Source: Tigriopus japonicus (Eukaryota > Arthropoda > Copepoda > Harpacticoida > Harpacticidae). From it: a DNA stretch of 64,000 bases. The position numbers were made by a program, and so were the translations under genes. Shown piece after piece: positions 1 through 11,500 of the stretch. The stretch is from contig CM021316.1 of assembly GCA_010645155.1 (NCBI GenBank), positions 3,144,235-3,208,234 on the forward strand, given 5' to 3'. The notes under the pieces are model-generated. The model was given only the letters and a program-made list of their open reading frames with translations, was not told the DNA's origin and ran no database searches. The stretch's first letter is position 1. Every line of letters begins with the position of its first letter.

Positions 1-1119
1 TTCAAGAATTTAGTTAAATTTTCGGTTAGATTTATACATGTATTGGATTCAAACATTCACGCTGCAGATCAACGTTTCTTCTATACAAGATGATTTTTTC
101 CGGGAAAATGCAAAATTGAGTTTGTCTCATTCATTTATCCTTTACAGAAGAGGGGAAGGGTTTCTTGGAAAAAAGAAAAACCTAATTTGAAGACCTTACA
201 TCATTTCCAAGGAAAAAATGTTCAATCACTTTCGAGAGGCGAATCAAATGTCCAAGGAAGAAGACCTTTTCAATTGACACATGGTCAATTTGCTCTGGTA
301 AGTAGAGCACTGTTATTAGAAGAGTGCGATCGAGGAATTGAGTGGTCCCAGTTATGATCACTGTCTGCATAGGTTCTAAAGGAAATGGAAAGCTTGAAGA
401 GGAGAGCGACAATTTATATTTTTGTATCTTCATCAACATTGTTTAACTTGCAAGTTTCCTGCAGGTCATGCGATTTCTCCCGGGAATTGCACTTTTTCTT
501 AAGCTGTCTTATTCTTCTAGAATCTTTTGGAGGTACCCTTTATAACCCTATATATTTAAGAAATTTTACCCTATATAGCTATTTACCCTAAAATTAGAGC
601 ACTTTTCATCATAGTGCTCTAACCCTGTTGAAACATTTGTTCTTATGTGTTAATGGCCGACCTCAAGCTCGTACCCTGTGAGTGATAGTGCTCTACTCGT
701 GGGATCGGAAAGTTCAATGAAAGTTTTGAAGCCAAAGAATCGTTCGCATTTTCGTTTCGATCTCGTGAACACAAAAGAGAGCTCTTTCTTCCAATCAAAA
801 GCAGCTGAATCAAAGTTTCCGCCCAATGATCATTTTAGGTGGCTTATTGCTTCTCTTTCTTTTGTCCATGTAGTACAAATACCATGTCAATGCCAGCGAT
901 CACATCAGACCGAATCATCGAGTCCATGGTGAGCCTCCATGACCCATTAGGCAAGAAAGTTTCTTCGTATTAGCTCTCAAGAAAAAAGAGAGACCAGCAA
1001 ATGATGGAAAACTTGGACGCGGGATTGGTCCAAGGAGTCCATTAGAGCAAAGCCACCAATCTAACGTTACCATTCTGAACTTTTCTCTCACGTAACCATG
1101 ACAATATTTGTCGACTTAC
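1..1119. other. Intron or flank of the LRR gene; no exon recognised
   Basis: No coding segment is convincing here. The 85-codon minus-strand frame at 182-439 has no LRR or Ig features. The motif TAGAGCACT or its complement occurs at 303-311, 594-622 (as a small hairpin) and 687-695, matching the ends of the foldback element at 9326-9792. Confidence 0.5.
594..622. repeat. Short hairpin TTAGAGCAC...GTGCTCTAA
   Basis: Nine-base arms TTAGAGCAC and GTGCTCTAA form a perfect inverted repeat around a short spacer. The arms match the terminal inverted repeat of the 467-bp foldback element at 9326-9792. This may be an extreme internal deletion of the same element family. Confidence 0.6.
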
Positions 1120-1749
1120 CTCGATCAAATGCACACTTCTAGGAAACAAATTGACTCCGGGTAAGTAGCTCAAATGATTGCCTTCCAAACGCAATTCGAG
1201 CAAAGATTCCATTCCGAAAAATCCATTCATTTCAATGGTTTCAATGGAACAGTGCGACAAGTCCAGATTGGTCACGAACTTGAGATGTTCAAAAGCTTTG
1301 GCCTTGATCAGCTTGATTGGATTGGCCGAAAGACTCAGTCTCATAAGGGCCTTGGTGAGTTCCAGAGAGCGACTTGGAACTTGTCGGAGAAGATTCTCCG
1401 AGAGGTCCAGTTCCACCAGATTGGTCAAATGAAGGAACGATCTCTCCTCCACAGCCACGAGGTTGCAATGGGAGCAAAAAATCTTCTGAAGATTGGTGAT
1501 CCCCAAACTGGAAAACAGGCCATTTTTGATGATTGGTATCTCGTTGTGGTTCAAGTCGAGAACTTGGGTTCCTGGTGCAATGCCTTGTGGAATGGCAGTT
1601 AGCCCTGAACCCACACATTCTACGGTCTCCTTGCCCGATTTCCACTTGCAAACGCATTTATTGGGACACCCGACGTCTCCTGTGACGAGAACGGACAACA
1701 GAAGACAGTGAATGAATGTGACATGGTTCTTCAGATGAAGGCTCATCAT
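1120..1749 (-). CDS. Kekkon-like LRR cell-surface protein, first coding exon (partial gene)
   Basis: Probable type I membrane or secreted adhesion/signalling protein of the arthropod kekkon (LRR plus Ig) family. The exon encodes about 210 residues. A signal peptide (hydrophobic CLLLSVLV) is followed by an LRRNT cap with the pattern CPNKCVCKWKSGKETVEC, then about five LRRs of the form LxxLxLxxNxL. The KWKSGKETVEC cap is characteristic of keks. I chose the Met at 1749-1747 because the longer open frame upstream starts only with TTG and the hydrophobic signal begins here. The exon ends at a perfect donor, GAG|GTAAGT, read on the minus strand (intron begins at 1119, phase 0), so LRRCT, Ig and transmembrane parts should lie in later exons below 1119 or outside the window. 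I found no convincing next exon in 1-1119. The gene lies head to head with the SETD7-like gene, 756 bp away. The LRR identification is secure; kekkon assignment is by pattern only. Confidence 0.85.
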
Positions 1750-2505
1750 CAGGAACCTTGGCCGAGACCTCAGGGCTGATGATGGTCCAGAGATAAAGAT
1801 GCTGTTGAATCGTGGTCGAGAATGCAAGATCCTTCATTATCAACTGAAGAGGCAAGGTTTAAGGCATTTGGTATGGGTGAAGACAATGGAGGCCATGGGC
1901 TTGATTTGCCATGGGATTGAATAGGCAAGTGGGATTGGCTCTTATGAGTGGGCCAGCAATGCTTCAATGCCATAGTGGAGCATATTTTGGTCCTTTTTTC
2001 TCAGTGGGCACGTGGGAAATATTCCTGTTTGGACCGTGTTCCATACACTTTCTTTTCATGCCTGTAGATGGCGCGTAGAAAGTTGTTCCTAGTTTGTCTT
2101 TCCGTGCTCCGACACACAGCTCCTCTGGCGGAAATAATTCGAAACGTGCCTGCAAGACGAAAGAAGAGAGAGGAGGTTGGTCAATCTTTTTCTGAAGTGC
2201 TGTACAAATATTTCAGTTTCCCACTTTTTTAAACTTGTAGGATATCGCAAAAAATGGTCAAGAAAATCATCAAGTAATTTTGCAAGAAGACTGTTGCACT
2301 GATAAGAAAATTATTGAGTACATTAGAACAATATTCAACCAGTAATGCTTTCCTGCTTTATGGTTAGATTTGTCAAGTGCAAAGCAATCATTCCCTGAAG
2401 TGGCAACTTAACATTTTGTCATTGGTATTCTGTCCTTGTGATCGTGCAAACGTCTCGGAAGACGAAGCATTCTTCCTTCTTTGTGAGCGTCTCCTTAAAT
2501 TGACA
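1750..2505. other. Divergent intergenic region between two head-to-head genes
   Basis: This 756-bp stretch separates the LRR coding start (minus) from the SETD7-like coding start (plus). It must hold both 5' UTRs or upstream non-coding exons and probably both promoters. I see no clear TATA box or other recognisable site. Confidence 0.4.
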
Positions 2506-5500
2506 ATGGCATTGAATCTCGGTGGAATTCTCCTTGTGCTCCTCTCATTTCCAGTTCGTGACATGGAACTGGTAAAACGCCCAGGGGTTCATCCGAAATC
2601 TGGTGAGTGATCAATCTCTTTCACCATTAGCCACTTATCAATCATCGATTAGTGCTCATTGCTGATGTGAGAGGGCGCTTTTTAAAAAAAGGACTCCCTG
2701 TGTTGTAAAACCTTGACGCTCGTTCCACTTCATGACCCAATAATAGATTTCCAATCCGACAAATCTGATGACCAATTGGTGCATGAGGAGCTCAAGGCCA
2801 TCCATCCTTTCACATCTCGGTGTTCTGTCCCCTTTTCAAGTAAAGCTCTTCAGCAAAGGACTTGTCGGCCTTTCTTCTCCCTTTATAGTTCCCTACGGCT
2901 GAAAGCGACCCAAGTCCTTTGCTTAAGAGGTCCATGATGGACAACAACAAAAGATGGGGCGAAACCAGGAAGAGATCAGTGGCTTGGAAGCATTGGATCA
3001 TCCTTGCGCCAATGGATCCACTCGATCCAGCCCAAGTGGATCAGAGAACAGAGCAAATTATGGCGACTAGGAACAACCCACAGAGCACACCACTTGGCCA
3101 AGGTAAGTAAACCTGTGGTTTAGTATGGTACATACGACGTGAACTTGACTGCGTGATTTTGGTGCAAAATGCACCTCAATGCATAATGGGGGGTAATACT
3201 GCATCAGGGCACATGAAGAAGCTAGGAATAGAGCACGGCGTTTCTCAGAGTGGAACATACCACAGGGACCGACATTTCTTCTCCATTGCAGATAGTCGAA
3301 GATCGGAAAGTTGATAAATGATTCATCATCCAAGGCCTAAACGCTTCCTATTCGCTTTTTCGAGATCGACGTTACAATAATCTGAGATCTAATAATGGAA
3401 CAATGTACTAGTGGAACAATTTCGAGACGCTCTTTGAAGCCTGATTATTTGGATGCTTAATCAAGCCTTTGTGCAAAGTACATGCATGACCTTGGATAGT
3501 GGCATGGCCTTAATTTATTCACAAGCGACAAAATTAGACATTACGGAGATCTTTTGAAGTAATGGATGGTTTTCCTGGAATTATGAATGAATTGGAAAAT
3601 TGAGAATCTGAGAAATGTGCCACTTTTTAACATTTTCCTGGCGTTCGTTGCATTGCCTCATTTTCAACAAGTGTCCATAAAATAAACCATTCAGACACTT
3701 CAAGTACTTGATGTCTTTGACTGGATTTCTGGATTCCAAACGTCAGGCGCAGATGGATATTGAAATGTAGGAATCTGAATGGAATCGTTTTTGGCTACGT
3801 GAAGATTACGCGTTAGGTAAGAAATGGCCTTGGTTGATGAATTCTGCCATTCGTTCACTCATTCAGACGAGCTGAATTTGCATCGGAAATCAAACCTCTG
3901 ATCTGTACCAAGAAGTGGTTTCAAGACTCAATTTCCTCTCAAGGATCTGGCCCTCAAAGTGGGACAGACGAAAATCCTGGATCACTCAACCCTAAAGCCA
4001 AGAAGAAGTCAGAGAAGAGGACCATTAGTCCAGAGGGCAAAAAGTTGCGATTTCTTGACATCTCGGATCCTCCCTTCAGTACGACTTAGCCTTCTCGATC
4101 CACACGTGCTTTTGTCGTGGACCCGAGATTCTGGGTCTCTGGAACTATTTGGTTCCGGTCTCTTTTGTGGGAGCCCTTTTTGGATGGGGAAGACATAAAC
4201 AATAGGAAAAGTTTTCCCCCCAGACATGATTGCAATTTATAGATTACACCCTCTATCCATGGCAAAGCGATTGTTTCCAAGTTGTAACTTAATAACTTCT
4301 TTAAGAGATTGCATTTATTCTATGGTCCCCTGTTCTGAAAAAAACAAAAGAAGCACGCTCGTTTATCCAAGATTCGTTTTAGAGACCCAGTTTGTGGATT
4401 ATTCGAAAGTCCCAATAGAAAAAGACCTCGGATCATTGAGTGGAAACCAAGATGGGCTTGAATTTGAATATTCTGGTGAGACCATGGTACACAGAGGTGA
4501 GTGTGTGGTAGTTCTTGGTGCCACGGATCAAGTGCAAAAAAAGTTGGTCGCTTCATTACTTGTTAGCGCGAAAGGGAACGAGATTGAGAGGTCGGTCCTT
4601 ATTGGAAGGAAAAAGATAAATGTTTCCCGTGGAACAACATTTTGGTTCAATGTTCCATTATTTATTCAAACTTTGAACATGGTCGCAAAATCGATCATTT
4701 ATCACGTGTTTACACTCAGTGACTTGAAAAGATTCGCAACAAGGCGCGCATCGCATTGGCAATGTTTTGTTCCCAAAGGTCGACCTTCAGTGATCCATAA
4801 CTCAGGTGGGATTGACTATTGAGTGCAGACTGCAGGATATTGTGTGTGATCGCTTCAAAACTGGAAATGCAGATCCTGTGGCGACCGAAGAATACAATAT
4901 ACAACGCATTTTCACTATTTTGCCCCAATGGCAAGGTCTTTCTTTTTCTAGAGTCTTCGGGGGAAGAAGCAGGGATATTGTTCCATGGAGAGGGATCTCT
5001 ACGTTTTTTGAGGACCTCAGCCTTGGACAACAACAATCAAGGAGGGACAAGTGTCCAAAGAAATGGCCGACCTCGTTTTCGATTTCCTTGGTTGGACTCG
5101 TTGAGCATCCGGGAAATCAAAGGGACCTTTTGCGAGGGCCAACTTCATGGAACAGCCTGGATGGAATTGGATCAAGATATCTTCATCGAGGTGAGTTGGC
5201 TCACTCTCATACAAACGAGGCTATTGGAAATCCAGTTCGAGAACAAAAGGTCAAATTATTTGAAGAAGACACCTCCTCACACTAGTTTTGCGAAACGTTC
5301 TCCCAAGTCATGTAAATTGCATTTTGAAACACCCATGCTTAAGGGTCTGGTGCGTCAAAGGGGTTATTTCTAAAACAAGAGAACGGCATCGAAGGAGTCG
5401 CTCTCAAGTGTGGTTTACACATGGTTTACACACTAAAAATGCTCTCCCGAACGACTGACAGAAATGAGATCGGCTGAAGCTCTTGACACTTTGCTTTCTT

Positions 5501-8500
5501 GCGTCTAGCTCCCCTAGATTTGTCTTTGGCGAAGTGGTCCTTAAGTGAACCTCTGAGTGTCTGTAATCCAGTAGGGACGAGGAAAGCAGGATGGAGCAGG
5601 CTAGGCTACTACTATCATTCGAGGCGTCTGATGTTCTCAGGATGGATTATGGGGGCGACACTCGCGAGTAAATACGAGGTCTTCATCACAATGACGAAGC
5701 GTTAGAGGCTTTGTCCATGTCACGGGAAGAAATGGAACACTCGTTATGGCCTGATGCCAATATTTTATGAACCATCAATGACAGGTTCTTCTCAAGTCTC
5801 AGGGGCATGTAAATCACCGAGCTTTGGATGAAAACTCCCCTACCCAAAAGAGGGCAATTCATCAAAGTCAAAGGCCTCCAAGGGTTCGGAAAAGAAAACA
5901 TGCCTCGGCATAAAAGCCGAGTCATTCTCCGATTGCAATCGTGCACTTAAGCTAACTTCAGGTACGTCAAATTTACTTGTGGTTCCAATTTCAAATTCCC
6001 CCTTCGGGTTTGTCAAAATTCAGGCCAAGTTTGTAAGGATGAGGTGGGTGAAAAGTTAGGGGAGTGAAGGTAAAGGGTGGATTCTCACTCTTTTCTCCTT
6101 GAAATAACATTATTCCTCCTGTTGAGCATTGCTCCCAAAGGGAGACATAGGATTCAAGTGAGAACCTTAAGTCAATTCTAATAGTTTTGCGCGGTTCACT
6201 GGGAGGGTAGCAAATGGAGGGGGAAATTTTCGATATTTGGCTGGAATAGAGTAGTCATCTTCCTAGTTTTTTATATTGTGGTTTGCAGTAGAATGGGAAC
6301 GAAGAATGAATGGTGCCGTGAAACTTTCCATGAATCTAGTTATCCCTCCCAACATTTAAGTTCCACATTCAGTTTGGATTATTTGGATTAACAGTAGTCT
6401 AAAGGTAGCAACAACTTAACCCATAAATCTGGGTGTTTACGTAGATATTTTGCATCTCGCTGCGAACATCTTAAAACCTGGACAGAAACTTAATTTGATG
6501 AAAGGTTCAGCCTTTGGCGTTTGCGTGTATGTCCGGAGTATTGTTTATGCAGTGAATTAAGGTGCATAAAGACCAATAGTTTTCAGACACACATAGACAA
6601 CATTCATTAGGTCTAGAATTGAAAACATGTTTTTGCGTGCCAGACCTTGGCTTTGGTAATTAGTGTTAGGTTGGTGTATTGTTTAAGAGGTCGGTATAAT
6701 AATTAGCTTTATCAAAAACAGCTATAGGTAACATAAATGTTGTTCGTTCTTCATGTCGACATTACGGATGACTTTGCTTCCCAATGAGGGAATTTAGATA
6801 GCGAGTGAATACCTCCTTTCCAGTAAGTTGACATATTTTTGTAGTTTTTGAAGCTGTCACCGGTTGAACCGGTTGTCACCGGTTGTAGGTAGTTAAACAA
6901 GCAAACACCCCGTTAAGAGATGTCAGGGACAATGGGTTGCATGTTGACGCATAATGTTAATAATGTACCAAAATAAAGCGTTGTTGATCGCAAAGGTTGT
7001 AGAGTTCATTCGAAACTTTCTTTTAAATTTTTTTTGACACTGGTTTGCTTGTTAAAAGATGTTTCGGATCTTAAGAAACTATCTCGGGAGCCTCAGGTCC
7101 AAAGTTACAGAAGTCCATTCAAGTCTGCGGCTGTCCAGTATTTCCAGGAAGGGAAAAAGATATTTCTTCTCGTATTTGGAGGAGGAAAAAGGCGCAATGG
7201 AAGAAAGACAGAGGAAAGAGGAAGGATATAAATCCCGTCACCATTTACCTTCCTCCGTATACGAGTACTGTCCGAAGTCACTCACAAGAACTCTGAGATT
7301 AAAGCCCACCGTGCAAAAGTTCTGGAACCTGTCTTGGACATTTTTAGCTTTTCCGAAGGCGAGAAACCATTGCCTAAGTTCCCATTCGATCGGAAATCCA
7401 TTATTACTTGAAGCTTCTTTGACAAAAGATGGTATTAAAACACTACTTTTGCCAATTTTTGGTCGTCACTATGTAAGAAAACTTACTTAAAAATCACACT
7501 AGGCCAATAAAACAAATGCAAGAATGTAAAATATGTTTCCCAGGTAAGACATTGTTTGGTGGCACATTCATAGCTTACACTTGATCTGTAAGGATGTAGA
7601 GATTTCAGTGCTCCAAATGATAGCCCAACTTTTGACATCTTTCAAGCAAACCCATGACCGACGCAAAAGCTTCCAGTACTTCGTTCTTGGGAACACATTT
7701 TCCGCTTGTTTTTCTAGGCAAATTTCCAAGAAGGTGTTTTGCACGGACCCATTATGGTTATGGGACTCACGGATGGTCATTTGGTGGATCCTCTTCACCG
7801 AAATAACACAACCGAGAGCGGAGAAGATGGAGATGAATATTATGTGCAAATGGTGGGCAGTTACCAAATGGGAACACTGTCCGGCCCCATGTGGTTCTTT
7901 TATGGGAATGACTTCCAAATGTTCCAATATTTCGAGATGGATTCGGAAAATGATTCGGTGAGAGGCTCGTTCGGAAAAGGGTCAGTAATGAAACGCTAAC
8001 TATTGAAAATAACAGAGAAGAACAAATAAAGTAATGTGGGCCAGCAGAAGGTTGTAAATAATATTACAACAAAATTAACAAAATTTTCAATTTGTGCCCA
8101 AAATCAGAGAAATGGGGAAAATTTCTTTTCCCTTTTGGTACGAGGGTCACAAAGGCAAAAATCGGATTGGTCAGCTTTAAGGCAGTTATGTCAAAAATAC
8201 CTTTTAAAAATATTTCTCCAATTTTGGGGATATCCTCTAATTTCAATGTGCTTTTTGAATCTTTTTGCACATTGGTCATAGCCGTGGGAGAAGTCCTCCT
8301 TTGACATCATCTTTATGTATCCCTCCAGTGTTTTTTGAAGCTCCAAATTAGAGCGTGAATTGTTTTTCCACCAAGGTGTTTCTTTGAGTCGGTAAAAGGA
8401 AGAAGTCTTAAGTTGCCAATTTATTTCTACATTGAACATATGAAAGAGGATTGCTCGATCTTTAGAAAATAAATGTTGTCATAAGTACAGTACACGCTGA

Positions 8501-11500
8501 CACGCGGTCTTGCATTGTCTCGATTCAAAAGACAGCCGCCTGATCACAATTCAGGATGATTTTTGTTCACATATCCGCATTACTTTGTCACACCCTTGAA
8601 ATTTCAATCTTGCCCAACCATTAAAAAGATTTGACATCCATTATTGTCACTAAATTGCTCACAATCTGAAAACCAAATATGTTCACAATTTGTATTTGTA
8701 TGAAACCACTCCAACTTGAATTTGAATGTTTTCTTGTGCTCAAATTTTTCATTTGGTCAAACACAGTCTTGGGTCCATGATGGATTCAAGGCCTTGCTGA
8801 AACTGTTTGTCTCAATTCATTATCTTGCCTATGGCAATTTTTATTTTATAATTTTACTTCCCAAGTTGCCTGCCAGACCATGTTCTTTATCTTTCCTCAT
8901 TGTGCTTTCATCCCCACACCTCAAAATTGCTAAGTCCAACAATGAAGTCGATTACTTTTAGCTAGTATTTTGAAAAAATGGTGAACAACAACTAAACTCA
9001 TGTTTTAGAACTTGTCCCAAAAATATTTAAAAAAAAATCATCTCCCAACCTCAAAACTGTGATACTTATATCTATTTTTTTGTTTGAAAAGGTCAGCCCG
9101 GTTCTTGCTTTTGTGACCCTCGCACAATACAGGAACTCACAACGGAAAGAAAGGCCTTTTTGCAATGAATGAGGAGTGTGTTTCTTTGTAAAAAATCCTT
9201 CCGTGATACTACACATTTTACAAAAACCTTATGGAATCTAATCACGTTCTAAAGTTTGGGCAGAACCTATTTCTTGCAAGATTTGAAAACAATGAAGCAG
9301 CGGACGACGGTGATAATTGTTCTATCTAGAGCACTATAATAAAAGAGTACAGTCATAAAGTGCGCCATCTAGTGGATTTCATGCGGCAACAGCTCGCCGT
9401 TCCCATGATACACATATTTTTGAAGATTGCAACGGTCATTCATCAGTTATGGACAAACTAAAGTGCCTCAAATGTTGACTGAGTATTGTTAATGGACCTG
9501 TGGTGGTTTTTGGTTGAAATTATTGGTGAAATCCCTCTCAAAATGGCATGGAAATCTGACTATTATAAAGGTGATTTAAGCATGATATATGTCAAAAATT
9601 CATCAGAAAAACACTAAGGTATCGTTTGGAGTTCGGCCATCAACATTTTAGGCACTTTAGTTTGTCCAAAACTGATGAATGACCGTCGCAATCTTCAAAA
9701 ATGTGAGTATCATGGGAACGGCGGGCTGTTGCCGCATGAAATCCACTAGATGGCGCACTTTATGACTGTACTCTGTTATTATAGTGCTCTAGTTCTATCC
9801 TAAATTTTTAATCTCGATATAGCAGGGAAAAGACTTGACGAACACCTTTCAAAACATTTTGAGATTATAAAGTACAAAATTTACCTCGAACACGTTTGAG
9901 GCACACGACGAATATTGCAATGCATGTGAGTGCCCCATAATGTGAAGGCCATTGGATGTGAATTTTTCATCAAACAACTATGATTGATTGGTGCCTTGTT
10001 GAGCTATTCATAAGAATGCAGAAGTCGAGACTTCCTGCATATGCGAAATGTGTCGACTAAAAGAGGCACATGCTAAAAGCATTCGAAGAGAAGAAATATG
10101 ATAAAAAACCGATGATGCATGAATCAATTTAGTCAAAAGAATTTTAGTGTGCAACTGCAATTCGACAGAGGCCATATTTTTTAACTTTTCTCAAAAGATT
10201 GGTTAAAAAGTCTAAAAATCCGAACTTTGCGCAACGCACAAGATAACTCTCAATATAAAGCCACTTTTTGTGAAAAGAGTAATAATGAATAAAGTAGAAA
10301 AATGCAACGATGAATCATTAATATTTTATTCTTTCTCATCCCCTAAAGAGCTAACTTAACAAAACAACACTTCAGGTTCTTCCATAAATATTGGTTGTGT
10401 TTCATTTGGAGATGTTTTAACGACAGGAACCTGAACCAAATATTGGCCAGATCAATTGGTAATCCACTATGAGAACCTTCAATGCATCTTGTACAAAAGA
10501 AGGTCCGTATTTGGGCGTAATGGCCAATTAATTAGTCGTGTTCCACATCTTGTGTGCATTTGGATCCAGTCCAAATTGCATGGCCAAAGATCGGTCCTGT
10601 AGATTTCCGATACTTCTCGCTCTCTGTGAGTTCGACCTTTTCTTTTGCCCTCAGGGCCTTGGGCTCGAATATGGAGCCTTTCTTTATCCCGATTTGGAGA
10701 CCGCGATCCTCGGCCAATTTCGCCAAAGAGTCCTTCTTCGAGGTCAAGGGTCTCGTGTCATTGGTGAGGCCTGTCAAAATGGATGGATTAGAGACTTGAG
10801 TTTTGAGTTGCCAAAAAGAGATGGAACGCCCTATTTCAAGTATGGACCACCATCTCATTACTCGTTTGGGCATGGACCTGAGCTTCCAGATCCCTATGAG
10901 GATCAAACAGTGAAGGTAAGAGACACTTTTGAGGATGAAATATGAGTGTAAGACTGGTGTGTTTATCATTATTAGGTTGGAAGATGGTCAGTTGGAAGAC
11001 CAATAGATTACGAGAAGGCGCTATTTGATCCAGACCTTGAAGAAGGGTTATTTGCGAAACGGAACATCAAAAAGGGCCAAATTGTGGCCTTCTACAGCGG
11101 CTTGGTGATTCCTTGTGACCTAGAATTATATGGTCTGTCCGTTGTGGAGCCTACGGAATCAGAAGATAACAACAGGACGTCCTACCTTCTATCTTTGATC
11201 CAAAAAGACGTGAGAAATAGGAACCATTGTCATGGATCAAAGAAGATCCACTACGCACTTTGTTACACGAAAGGAAGGGCAAACTAGATCGGGAATTATT
11301 GGATTCGAATAATAATTGAAAAGGGGGATCCAAAATCCAACATCGAAAACCGTCGATAGCATCTTCAACTTGTGGCAACAATGAAAGGTCGCATGTTAGT
11401 CGTACTCATTCGAATAGCTCGAGTATGCCAAAGTCTAGTAAAGATAGCAGCCATGCTCATTTGCAGTCTAACTGTATTTGGTTGGTGCCTTTTAAACGCT

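Noticed and set aside
182..439. Minus-strand 85-codon frame as a later exon of the LRR gene
   Set aside because: No LRR, LRRCT or Ig pattern and no convincing acceptor in the right phase.
1174..1602. Long plus-strand frame opposite the LRR exon
   Set aside because: It is the shadow of the minus-strand LRR exon, which has signal peptide, LRRNT cysteines and a perfect donor.
2377..2505. Upstream extension of the SETD7-like first exon
   Set aside because: The frame continues upstream only to a GTG; the first ATG in good context is at 2506 and starts the hydrophobic stretch.
7059..7490. Open frame in SETD7-like intron 6 as an extra exon
   Set aside because: The flanking exons (ending 5190 and starting 7718) already join in phase within a MORN repeat, leaving no gap to fill.
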